DNA of 64,000 nucleotides from Saccharothrix ecbatanensis (GTDB taxonomy: Bacteria; Actinomycetota; Actinomycetes; Mycobacteriales; Pseudonocardiaceae). This document shows positions 35,116 through 43,472 of this stretch, piece by piece. Below the pieces are notes generated by a model, which saw only the letters and a program-made list of their open reading frames with translations, ran no database searches and was not told the DNA's origin. Positions within the stretch are counted from its first letter, which is position 1, and each line of letters begins with the position of its first letter. The translations under genes and the position numbers were made by a program. The stretch lies in NCBI RefSeq assembly GCF_014205015.1, contig NZ_JACHMO010000001.1, forward strand, positions 9,486,001 through 9,550,000, read 5' to 3'.

Positions 35116-36222
35116 CTACGGGCCAGCCACTCGTTTGACAGACCCGCGGACCATGACCTCTTCGACGGTGGCCAGTGCTGTCGTGAGATCTGCTTGCAGC
35201 GTGGCCGGAAGCGTGCTGCGGCCCAGGGCACAGGCGTCGACCAGCTCGGTCAGCTCGCGTGTTTGGTTGTCGGTGAGGAGTTCGCGGCAGCCGCTGTGGG
35301 CGAGTAGGTCGCGGGCGGCGTATCCGTCTCGTGCGGTGGTGGCGTGGTCGATCAGGTCGGCAGCGATCGCGTGCGCCGGTGGATCGTCGACGGTGCCGAT
35401 GGCGTCTACGAAGGACAAGCCCAGCCGCGTGCGGAAGACCGTCAAGCCGGGTGTGGAGGTGTCGAGGCGGTGGTACCGGTCCAGTAGCGTGGCCAGGTCG
35501 GTCATACCCGAGCCGTTGTGGCACTGGATGGTCAGGCACGCGGTCACGGCGTTCTCCCACGGTTCTCCTGGTGCTGTGTCGGCCAGAAGGGTGAGGGCAC
35601 TGGTGGTGTCGCCTGAAACGGCGTGTGCGATGACTGCGATCTGACGCCCGTCGAGCATTCGACGTCCGATGCCCTTGTACTCGCTGAGCCGGGCGCGGGC
35701 GTCTGCCCAGCGTCCATCGGCAGCCAGAGCACGGCCGCCGGCGGCCAGCAGAACGGCCCACAACCAGCTGCGGATCTGCTGGTGGGTCTCGGCGGAGTCG
35801 GTGAGGTCAGCCGGGATCTCGACGCCGTCGATGGCGGCATCGGTGCGGGAGGAGACCGCAGTGAACAGGGTGTCCATCAGCGTGAAGGCGCGCTCGCCCT
35901 GGCCTTCGCGGATGTACAGGCGCGCGAGGTTGGTCATCGGTTCGAGGGCGAGGCGGGCTCCCTGCGCGCCCAGGGGATGGGCGCGCAGGGAGATGTTCAC
36001 CTGCTGATGACACCACTGCCGGGCCAGGTCGGGCAGGCCGCAGTCGGAGGCGATGAGCGCCGCCTGGTTGTGCACCGCGGACGCCTCCGTGCGGTCGCTG
36101 GTGCGTTCGGCCTCGCGGGCGCGGTCGCACAGTTCGGCCACGCGACGTGGCAAGGGGATGCAGGCCAGGCGTGTCCGGGCGACGAGGGGAAAGCGGCGAG
36201 CGAACTGGCCGGTGGGGTCCAT
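35116..36222 (-). CDS. TPR-like helical protein of the lanthipeptide cluster
   Basis: 368 residues, last gene of the cluster, starting 3 bases after the methyltransferase stop. The chain is all helical with TPR-like repeats (NLARLYIREGQGERAFTLMDTL; WADARARLSEYKGIGRRM; TSALTLLADTAPGEPWENAVTACL). There is no N-terminal helix-turn-helix, so it is not a complete XRE-TPR regulator, unlike the genes at 51.8 and 53.6 kb. A role in regulation or in assembling the modification enzymes is guessed from position. Confidence 0.75.
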   Translation of the reverse strand: MDPTGQFARRFPLVARTRLACIPLPRRVAELCDRAREAERTSDRTEASAVHNQAALIASDCGLPDLARQWCHQQVNISLRAHPLGAQGARLALEPMTNLARLYIREGQGERAFTLMDTLFTAVSSRTDAAIDGVEIPADLTDSAETHQQIRSWLWAVLLAAGGRALAADGRWADARARLSEYKGIGRRMLDGRQIAVIAHAVSGDTTSALTLLADTAPGEPWENAVTACLTIQCHNGSGMTDLATLLDRYHRLDTSTPGLTVFRTRLGLSFVDAIGTVDDPPAHAIAADLIDHATTARDGYAARDLLAHSGCRELLTDNQTRELTELVDACALGRSTLPATLQADLTTALATVEEVMVRGSVKRVAGP

Positions 36223-36225
36223 TCG

Positions 36226-38319
36226 TCACTCCCAGGTGATGGTCATGGGGTTGTGGGGGCGTTCCAGGACCGCGCGGCGGGCGTCCGCGTCGGTCCGGGG
36301 CGGCGCGTCGGGGATGCCGAAGCGGACGGTGCGGGAGCGGAACCGCTGGTCCCAGGTGGTGATCTCGGTCGCGACGTGTTCGGCGAGTTCCTGTCCGCCG
36401 GTGCCGTGTCCGATGACGCCGACCTCGTAGCGCCGGCCGCCGTCGGAGCCGGGTTCGGCGGGGCGGATGGTGAGGTAGGCGAGGCTGCCGTCGGCGGTGG
36501 TGGTGGCCATCGCCACCGTGGGGAACATCGGCTTGACTAGGCCGCTGTCCTTGACGGTGGGGGCGACCTCCATGCGCATGAGGGGGTTGGGCAGGTGGCA
36601 GGCCAGGTACAGGTCCAGCCACTCGAACGATTCCATCGGGACGAAGTGCACGCCGGTCCACACCTCCTGGCCGGTGGTGTCGAAGACTCCGGCGAGGGTG
36701 TCCGGGTCGGTGGCGTGGTTGTTGTCCTTGTGGGTTTGTAGCGTCACCTCGCCGGTCCCGGTGAGGTCGAGGACGCGGCGGGCGTCGTCGCCGAGGCCGC
36801 GCAGGGGCATGAAGATCGCCATTTCGCTGCCCAGGCTGCTCCAGCCGTCCTGGTCGCGTTCGAAGACGATGCTGCGCGAGGCGGCACCGGCCAGGCGCAC
36901 GGGGGCGACCAGGCGCCCGCCGGGCGCGAGTTGCCCCAGCCAGGCGGTGGGGATCTCGTGGGCGCCGACGGTGGCGATGACGCGGTCGAAGGGCGCGTTT
37001 TCGGGGTGGCCGAGCGCGCCGTCGGCGACGACCGCCTCGACGTTGTCGATACCGGCGGCGGCGAGGTGGTCGCGGGCGCCGGTGACGAGGTCGTCGTCGA
37101 TGTCGATGGTGGTGACGTGCCCGGTCGGGCCGGTGAGGGTGGCCATCAGGGCGGCGTTGTAGCCGGTGGCCGCGCCGAGTTCGAGCAGCCGCTCGCCGGG
37201 CTGGATACCGAGCTGTTCGAGCATCATGGCGACGATCTTGGGTTGTGACGCGGCGCTGATGCGGGTGCCGTCTCCCTCGTGCTTGGTGTATACGGGTTCG
37301 TCGGCGTACGCCTCGGTCAGCGGGAGGCCCGGAAGGAACAGGTGGCGGGGCACCTGACGGAAGGCGGCCTCGACGGACGCGGTGCGGACGGTGCCGTCCT
37401 TGACGAGGCGGTCGGCGAGTTCGGCGCGAAGCTCGTCGGTGGAGTCGGTGGAGGCGTCACTCACAGTAGCCGTCATTGCGGGAACCCTAACGTTGTCGGA
37501 GGTGGTCCCGGCTGGTGCCTGCCGGGTAGGCGTGCTGTGGAAAACGGCGTCGACGCCGAGCGCGGCGAGGGTGGCCTGATCGGGTCCGGAGAGTCCAGCG
37601 CGGTTGGCGTGGAAGATGAAGTGGTGCGCCAGGACCGCGCGCAGGCCCCGTTCCAGGCGACCTTCGCGGGCGAGCGCGGCGAGACGATGCCCGGCTGTGT
37701 CGAACGCCGCCCACCACGTCTCGGGCACGAGCTCGGGCAGGCCTCGGGCGTTGGCGGTCATCAGTCGCCGCACGGCTCGGCTCAGTTCCTCGGTGCGCTG
37801 GGCGCTGGTGTGGTGGGCGTGGGTGGCCGGTCGTAGGGCGGTCACCTTGGCCCAGACGTCGCCCTGCTCGAACCAGTCCAACCCGGCGGCGCGGAGCATG
37901 GCACTGAAGAGCAGGACCGTGGTTTCCCGCTTCCCCAAGGCCGGGGCGGAGCCCGCGCCGTTGGCACGGATGAGGCAGTGTCGGCTGTCGTGGTGGAACA
38001 GCGTGTGGGCGACGTCCATCCCGGCAGGACCGCCGAAGGCGAGGATCTCGGGTTCGTAGATGCCGTGAGTCCAGCTCGCGACCTGCCCGCGGTCCACCAG
38101 GTCGGACAGCAGGGTGTCGACCACCGTGGTGTCGGGGTTTGCCGGTCGGTAACGCAGCCGCCAAGCGGGGGTCTTGCGGAGGTACCACCACGAGTGCAGC
38201 TCGCCGTCCTGCTGGGCTTGGTCCAGCGCGGGTGCGAGCACGTTCGCGGCGACGTGCTCGGCGGTGGGTGGGTTGGCGAACTCGACCAGGTAGTGATGCC
38301 AGTGGCTGTCTGGCGGCAT
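36226..38319 (-). CDS. FxLD-system methyltransferase with SpaB-C-like domain
   Basis: 697 residues. The N-terminal 270 residues match the thiopeptide-type/SpaB C-terminal domain (HWHHYLVEFAN, then LHSWWYLRKTPAWRLRYR). Residues about 300-500 are a protein-L-isoaspartate O-methyltransferase-like domain: VPRHLFLPG, SQPKIVAMMLEQLGIQPGERLLELGAATGY (SAM motif I), VTTIDIDDDLV. Related enzymes in lanthipeptide clusters methylate Asp and lead to aspartimide or isoaspartate; the precursor core here has Asp48-Asp49. The C-terminal 190 residues are of a kind specific to FxLD methyltransferases. It follows the LanC gene within 26 bases. Confidence 0.88.
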   Translation of the reverse strand: MPPDSHWHHYLVEFANPPTAEHVAANVLAPALDQAQQDGELHSWWYLRKTPAWRLRYRPANPDTTVVDTLLSDLVDRGQVASWTHGIYEPEILAFGGPAGMDVAHTLFHHDSRHCLIRANGAGSAPALGKRETTVLLFSAMLRAAGLDWFEQGDVWAKVTALRPATHAHHTSAQRTEELSRAVRRLMTANARGLPELVPETWWAAFDTAGHRLAALAREGRLERGLRAVLAHHFIFHANRAGLSGPDQATLAALGVDAVFHSTPTRQAPAGTTSDNVRVPAMTATVSDASTDSTDELRAELADRLVKDGTVRTASVEAAFRQVPRHLFLPGLPLTEAYADEPVYTKHEGDGTRISAASQPKIVAMMLEQLGIQPGERLLELGAATGYNAALMATLTGPTGHVTTIDIDDDLVTGARDHLAAAGIDNVEAVVADGALGHPENAPFDRVIATVGAHEIPTAWLGQLAPGGRLVAPVRLAGAASRSIVFERDQDGWSSLGSEMAIFMPLRGLGDDARRVLDLTGTGEVTLQTHKDNNHATDPDTLAGVFDTTGQEVWTGVHFVPMESFEWLDLYLACHLPNPLMRMEVAPTVKDSGLVKPMFPTVAMATTTADGSLAYLTIRPAEPGSDGGRRYEVGVIGHGTGGQELAEHVATEITTWDQRFRSRTVRFGIPDAPPRTDADARRAVLERPHNPMTITWE

Positions 38320-38345
38320 CGGCTCGGGGTCTCCTCTCGATCGGG

Positions 38346-39593
38346 TCAGGTGATCAGCAGGCAGGTGGCCCAGCCCGTCGCGGGCTTAGTCACCGCTGCG
38401 AGGACGGCCAGCCCTACCCCTGAGGCGCCCTCCAGCAGACCGGGGTTGTCGGTGACGGGCTGGGCAATCGCGCGCATGAGCAGTTCGGTGGCCAGCGCGC
38501 GGAGTCGGGCCGCGACAGGTTCGTCGGCGTCGCTGGCGGCGCGAGTGGCGATGCGGGCGAGCCCGGCATAGCCGTGGCACAGCGAGGCATCGCCGATCAG
38601 CGCATCCTGCGTCGGGTCGGTCAGGGCACTGACCAAAGCATCTTCGGCGACACGGCGGCGAGCGGCGTCACCGACGGCCAGGGCGGCGAGGTGCAGGGAG
38701 CGTGCGATGCCCGCCGTCCCGTAGCACCAACTCGGGCGGCGGTTCGCCCCGCTGTGTTGAACTCTCGCAGGTCTGGAGCCGAGTTCGTCTCGGGTGATCA
38801 GGTAAGGCCAGCGGTACCCCGTGGCGGTGTCGATGCGCCAGGAGTCCAGCCACGCGCAGATCGTCTCGATCGCCTCGCGCTGCCCTGCCACGACGACTCC
38901 TCGATGGAGGCTCTGGGACAGCAGTGCCAGCGGTCCGCAGACGCCGTGGGCGAGCCCGAAGTTGCCGTGGCCGCCGGGGAAGTCGTCCTCGTCGCGACCG
39001 GTGGGTCCGGTGGGAGCCCACCATCCCGGCACCGTGCCCTCGTCGTTGGTGACCGGTTGCGTGAGCCGCACCAGGTAGTCCAGTACTGCCCGTAGGGCGG
39101 TGCCGCCGGGGTCGTGGTGCAGAAGGTAAGCCCCGACACCGGCCAATCCACGGATCCCGTCGAACTCGGCCATCAACGGCAGCATCCCGGCATCCATGCG
39201 GCTGTGCGCCGTATCGACGCGATCGTGGACATCTGCAGCGATCTTCCGGGTCAACGGCGTGAGTGCGGATCGATACGTGCCGGGGCGGACAGCGGCACCG
39301 GCCGCGAGGGCATGTGCGACGGCCGGGGCACCGTAGAACAGCCCCGTGCTCGCTCCGGTGGTGACCGGCTTCCCGGCGGCCACGGTCAGCCAGTCGTGGG
39401 CGCGGCGGAACGGCCGCAGCTCGGCTGCCGCCAGCTCGATGTGCAGCAGGGCGATGCCGGGGGCACCGTGTGCGAGGGATTGATGCCACCACGCCTGATC
39501 AGTGGGAAGGTCGGCGGCGTCGGGCTGGGCGTACCGGTCTGCGATTTCGACCGCGAACTCCATTGTGGTGTCCACGGCGAGGTCCGGGCTCAT
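38346..39593 (-). CDS. Lanthionine synthetase C-like cyclase (LanC)
   Basis: 415 residues from the ATG at 39593, overlapping the dehydratase stop (ATGA). The zinc ligands of LanC are present: Cys290 in SWCYGTAGIAR, and Cys339-His340 in LCHGYAGLAR. The GNFGLAHGVCG motif (about 210-220) supplies the conserved active-site His. The alpha-barrel pattern of GxxG repeats (HGAPGIALLH, FYGAPAVAH, IRGLAGVGAYLL) is complete. The enzyme joins Cys thiols to dehydroalanine or dehydrobutyrine to make lanthionine rings. Confidence 0.92.
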   Translation of the reverse strand: MSPDLAVDTTMEFAVEIADRYAQPDAADLPTDQAWWHQSLAHGAPGIALLHIELAAAELRPFRRAHDWLTVAAGKPVTTGASTGLFYGAPAVAHALAAGAAVRPGTYRSALTPLTRKIAADVHDRVDTAHSRMDAGMLPLMAEFDGIRGLAGVGAYLLHHDPGGTALRAVLDYLVRLTQPVTNDEGTVPGWWAPTGPTGRDEDDFPGGHGNFGLAHGVCGPLALLSQSLHRGVVVAGQREAIETICAWLDSWRIDTATGYRWPYLITRDELGSRPARVQHSGANRRPSWCYGTAGIARSLHLAALAVGDAARRRVAEDALVSALTDPTQDALIGDASLCHGYAGLARIATRAASDADEPVAARLRALATELLMRAIAQPVTDNPGLLEGASGVGLAVLAAVTKPATGWATCLLIT

Positions 39594-42500
39594 CGCGGCT
39601 CTCCTGTACGGGTGGTGAACGTCAGTGCCGCGACCCTGGCCAGGTACATGCACACCGCCTTGTCCTCGGCCTCGATGCCGCAGGCCCGCAGGAAGTGGGT
39701 GTGCAGCAACGAGCCCAGGGCGGCGTCCGGGTCGACACCGTCGGTGTCGGATGCGGCGAAGTGGGACCGGTAGGCGACCAGCGCCTGGGCCCGTGCCGCC
39801 CACGCCGCCACGATCGCCGCCCCACCCGGTGCGCCGCGTAGCGCCCGGAAGTCCTGGCGAGGGTCGGCCAGGCGCTGTGCCTCGGCAAAGACCGGTCGCG
39901 GGACCGTGGTGGGCGGCTTCGCCGGGACGTGGTCGATCAGCCACCGCATACCGGCGTCGACCTGCCTGGTGAACGCGACGGTGATCGCCGCGAAGTTCGC
40001 GGCGGCCAGGACATGGTGGTGCGGGCGCGCGGGCTGGGCGAGCTGGATGAGCACGGCGCGGGAGTCGGCGGTGAACACGGCCTCGGCGGCGGCCAGCGCC
40101 GCGCCCGAACCCCAGCGGCCGGTCTCCGGATAGGAAGTCGCGAAGGCGACCTCGCGCAGCAGGCCCTGCCGGCGCAGCCGGTCGGTCCAGGCGCTGATCC
40201 GGCCGGCGGCCTCGCCGAACGTCGCCGGTTCGGAGTTGGGCAGTGCGATCCGCAGCCGCAGGTAGTGCTCGCTGCCTTCCCGGAACCGCAGGAACCACCA
40301 CTGCGGCTGGTCGCGGCCCCATTCAGCGAGCAGCGCGGGCAGGTGCTCGGCGAGCACGGTGTCCTGGCGCTGTGGGGCACCGTAGAGCTTGGCGAACAGC
40401 AGTGGGGACGCGCCAGGGGGCAGGCCGTGTTCGCGGGGCCGGACGATGCGTCGGGGCATCGGGAGTGGCGGTCGCGTCGTGGTCTGCGGCTGGCGGGCGG
40501 CCAGGGGCACGACGATCTCGTGGGCCCGGCCGTCGAACCATCCGGCGGCGTCCTCGGCGGGGCCTTCCTCCAGCACCGCGTGCGGGTTGGCGTTCAGGTG
40601 TTCGCGCAGAAGTACGCGGTGCACGTCCTGGTCGAGGTCCAGCGGCAGCCGCCAGTCCCCATCCACCAGGAGCACACGCCGCGGCAGGCGCCGACGGGTG
40701 CGCCAGTCGGCCAGTGCGGTGCCCCAGGTCGTCCAGTCGGTGTTCCGGCCGGGCAGGTCGCCGGCGGCGAGCCGCCACCGCGCCGCAGACAGCACCACGC
40801 GACCGGACCGCAGCCGGGGAAGAAACGGCAGTGTGGCCGCCGCGCCCCAATCGAAGTCGGTGACCTGCGCGCAGTGGGCGCGGGTGAGTTCGATCAGGAA
40901 ACGGGCCAGCGGCGGGGTGTGCTTGCGGAGGTTGAGTGCGTGCGTTCCCCACGCCTCCACCCTCGCGCCGAGACCGGGGGCGGTGAGGTACAGGCGCTCG
41001 CTGTCGCAACTGAGGGCCAGGTCGTCGGCCGTCAACACCTCGGGCGAGGCGGTCACGCGGTATTCGGCGAGGCTGATCACGGTCGGCAGAACGCGGACGG
41101 TCCGGGTGACGTGTGCGGTGGCGGGGTCCAGCGGCGGGAACGACAGCTGCGCGGACAGCACACCGTCCGCGCACGGCGAGCCGAGGAGCGGTGCGGTCAA
41201 CACCTGGCGATCGTGTTGGTCGAGCAGGTGCAGGAAGCGGCCGACGACGACTCCGGCGGACCGGGAGACCGACGTGACCGTGAGCCCGAACTCCCCGTCC
41301 TTTAGGGCGGCCAGGCTGGGAGAGTCGATGCGGGCACACAGATCCAGATGGGCGGGCAGTCGCACCGGGCGAGTAGCTGCTTGGTCCAACTCGGCGATCA
41401 ACGCCTCGTGGAGGAGCACTTCGTGCCGCCCGTCCAACGCTGCAACTTGCGCCAACGCCAGCAGCCTCTCGTCGCGGGCTGTGCGCTGTGGGCGGGAATC
41501 AGGCCGGGAGGTGCCGGGGTAGCCGTCGGGCCAGCCGATACCGCTGTCCGCGACGACCTCCAGCAGCGGCACCTGCGCGCCGGTACCGAACCGCTGATAG
41601 AAGCGCCGGTGGTAGTCCGCCCAGACCGCTGTGCCGTCGGGGTGAGGCGTCAAGCGTGCCAGCAACAGCGCGGCGCGCTCGGCTTCGCGAGCGACCGCCT
41701 GGGTGAGCACGACGTCCGCATCCAGCCGCAGGTCGACTGCGACGGGGTGTCGTCGTGAAGGAGCCAGATACTTCATTCGGCCGGCGGCCGCGGCACGCAG
41801 CGTGCGGCGGGCGTCCGCGAGGCCGTGTTGGTGCCGCTGCAACAGCACGTCGATCTCGTTCAGCGCCGTGGACTGCTCGGCGGCGGCCTCGCCGACCGCC
41901 TTCAGCTCCCGCAGCAGGTGCCCCAAGGCATACGGCTCGGTACTGGGCGCGTGGAGGCTGGTGATGAGCGCTTGGTGATTGACCAGCGTGGTGAGCAGGC
42001 CGGCCACGTTGCCGTCGGAGGCGTGAGGGAACTTGGTCTGGATCTTCGTGCGCAAGTCTTCGAAGCGAATCGGTTCCCGTGCGGCATCCACCGCCGCACG
42101 CACCGGGCCGGTGTAGCGGAGCGCGACCTCGACCGCACCGGTACCCAGGTTGTTCGTGTTCGGTTGGTACGGCAGGACAAGACGCTCGCCCCGTACCATC
42201 AGCGTGCTGTTGGCGACTACGAGCAATCGCCCCAGGATTGCGGGCTGACCTTCAAGTCGAACGATGACCTGGGCCAGCCATCCGGCTTCGGCCCCGGCCA
42301 CAACCCGATGAGCGCCACCCCAGCGGTGCGACGGGCGCGAGGCGAACCGGGCCACGGCCACCCCGGCGAACAAGCCGTTGGGAGTCGGACGGCCAATCAG
42401 CCGCGCTACGTAGCGCATCACGGACAGAGCCGCGCGCCGCGCCTCACGCTCGCCGGGGACCTCTGCGGCAAGTAGGCCCTGGAGGCGCTCCGCCAGCACG

Positions 42501-42703
42501 GGACTGGCATGGCTGATGGCGTCGCGAGCCGCTTCGATTCCCCACACCTGGCGTAGCCAGTCGACCCACCCGGCTACAGCGTCGGATCCTGTCGTTGCCA
42601 GCGCGGGCCACGGCGGGAGTTGCAGGTCACCTCCGGCGACGGCTCGAACCAACGCACCACCTGCGGCTTGGAAGCCGATGCGGTTGGGCAGGACCGATGT
42701 CAC
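39590..42703 (-). CDS. Full-length lantibiotic dehydratase (LanB)
   Basis: 1037 residues from the GTG at 42703, preceded by AAAGG; the open frame extends upstream into the precursor and was not used. The N-terminal about 700 residues match the glutamyl-tRNA-dependent domain (FQAAGGALVRA, VMRYVARLIGRPTPNGLFAGVAVARF, RHPVAVDLRLDADVVL). The C-terminal about 280 residues are the SpaB_C elimination domain (WFLRFREGSEHYLRLRIALP). It dehydrates Ser and Thr of the precursor. Both halves are in one chain, while the methyltransferase carries a further SpaB_C-like domain. Confidence 0.92.
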   Translation of the reverse strand: MTSVLPNRIGFQAAGGALVRAVAGGDLQLPPWPALATTGSDAVAGWVDWLRQVWGIEAARDAISHASPVLAERLQGLLAAEVPGEREARRAALSVMRYVARLIGRPTPNGLFAGVAVARFASRPSHRWGGAHRVVAGAEAGWLAQVIVRLEGQPAILGRLLVVANSTLMVRGERLVLPYQPNTNNLGTGAVEVALRYTGPVRAAVDAAREPIRFEDLRTKIQTKFPHASDGNVAGLLTTLVNHQALITSLHAPSTEPYALGHLLRELKAVGEAAAEQSTALNEIDVLLQRHQHGLADARRTLRAAAAGRMKYLAPSRRHPVAVDLRLDADVVLTQAVAREAERAALLLARLTPHPDGTAVWADYHRRFYQRFGTGAQVPLLEVVADSGIGWPDGYPGTSRPDSRPQRTARDERLLALAQVAALDGRHEVLLHEALIAELDQAATRPVRLPAHLDLCARIDSPSLAALKDGEFGLTVTSVSRSAGVVVGRFLHLLDQHDRQVLTAPLLGSPCADGVLSAQLSFPPLDPATAHVTRTVRVLPTVISLAEYRVTASPEVLTADDLALSCDSERLYLTAPGLGARVEAWGTHALNLRKHTPPLARFLIELTRAHCAQVTDFDWGAAATLPFLPRLRSGRVVLSAARWRLAAGDLPGRNTDWTTWGTALADWRTRRRLPRRVLLVDGDWRLPLDLDQDVHRVLLREHLNANPHAVLEEGPAEDAAGWFDGRAHEIVVPLAARQPQTTTRPPLPMPRRIVRPREHGLPPGASPLLFAKLYGAPQRQDTVLAEHLPALLAEWGRDQPQWWFLRFREGSEHYLRLRIALPNSEPATFGEAAGRISAWTDRLRRQGLLREVAFATSYPETGRWGSGAALAAAEAVFTADSRAVLIQLAQPARPHHHVLAAANFAAITVAFTRQVDAGMRWLIDHVPAKPPTTVPRPVFAEAQRLADPRQDFRALRGAPGGAAIVAAWAARAQALVAYRSHFAASDTDGVDPDAALGSLLHTHFLRACGIEAEDKAVCMYLARVAALTFTTRTGEPR

Positions 42704-42779
42704 CGGGCACCTTTCGGAAAGCGACGGGCCGAGATCGGACGCCAGCCCACGCAGGCGGGCGTCCGATCGCTGCTGATGA

Positions 42780-42974
42780 TCAGGCGGCAGTGATGCAGGT
42801 CGACTTTTCGCATGTCGTGCCGCATCCGTCATCCGTCATGTTGATCAAATGCGCAGGGTCCACCACCTCGACCAGCGTGATGTCGAGGTCGAACTCCGAG
42901 TCCGCCTCGACCCCCGCGGCTCCCGCGGCCCGCGCGATCGGCGCTGAAGCCAACCGCTCCATCTGAACCGTCAC
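42780..42974 (-). CDS. FxLD-family lanthipeptide precursor
   Basis: 64 residues from the GTG at 42974, with AAGGAGGATCT just upstream. The leader holds the FxLD motif (Phe28-Asp-Leu-Asp31, in EFDLDITLVEVVD). The core, roughly from residue 44, has Thr47, Thr53, Thr54, Ser58, Thr59, Thr62 and Cys51, Cys55, Cys60, allowing up to three rings, plus Asp48-Asp49 as possible methyltransferase targets. It is the first gene of the cluster: precursor, LanB, LanC, methyltransferase, TPR protein. Leader cleavage site and ring pattern are not known from sequence. Confidence 0.9.
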   Translation of the reverse strand: MTVQMERLASAPIARAAGAAGVEADSEFDLDITLVEVVDPAHLINMTDDGCGTTCEKSTCITAA

Positions 42975-43028
42975 AGATCCTCCTTCGTTTGTTGCACGTC
43001 CCGAGACCTCGCGTGTCGGCTACGACTT

Positions 43029-43048
43029 GTCCGCCCGATTGGGCGGAC
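43029..43048. promoter_or_regulatory. Perfect hairpin upstream of the lanthipeptide precursor
   Basis: GTCCGCCC-gatt-GGGCGGAC is an 8-bp perfect inverted repeat, 55 bases before the precursor start on the minus strand. It may be an operator or part of the leader transcript. Confidence 0.5.
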
Positions 43049-43276
43049 GAGCCAGCCTGAACGCGGTGCATCGAACGCCCACCGGCATGTCCGCGAACGG
43101 GAATTCCCCATGGAAGTGCAGGGAGGTTTCGCTCCGCGCGCATCTCCAGCGGCGCGTTCTGGTGAACGGCGCTTCCAGGTACTCGGGCTGCGGCCGGAGG
43201 CGGCAGTTCGCCCGGAACGCAGCGACCTCAGTCAACTACTGGTGCTCAACGACAACCAGAGCGGACGCGGGGCGGC

Positions 43277-43420
43277 AATGAGGCGGAAGCGAGGCGTCAC
43301 TATCGTTGAACTGCGAAAAGTTCTCTTGTGGGGTAGTAACCCGAACAGGCACAGCTCACCGAGCGGGTGATCAGCCTTGACTTGCGGTTGGTTGTCATGG
43401 CAACGGAACGACGGTGAGGA
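43277..43420 (+). repeat. Orphan copy of the XRE-TPR upstream region
   Basis: This stretch aligns, with only a few gaps, to 51687-51828, the leader of the XRE-TPR regulator gene. Shared blocks are GAGGCGG, GAGGCGTCA, a GGGG-CCCGAAC hairpin region, CCGAG.GGGTGAT, TTGAC and GGTGAGG. No regulator gene follows here; the plus strand runs into the antisense of the GGDEF gene. The rest of the 500-base gap 42975-43472 holds only the 43029 hairpin. Confidence 0.65.
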
Positions 43421-43472
43421 CCGCAATGCCCGGATCGCCGTGTTCGCACGGGGCCGGGATGCCGATTCGGCG

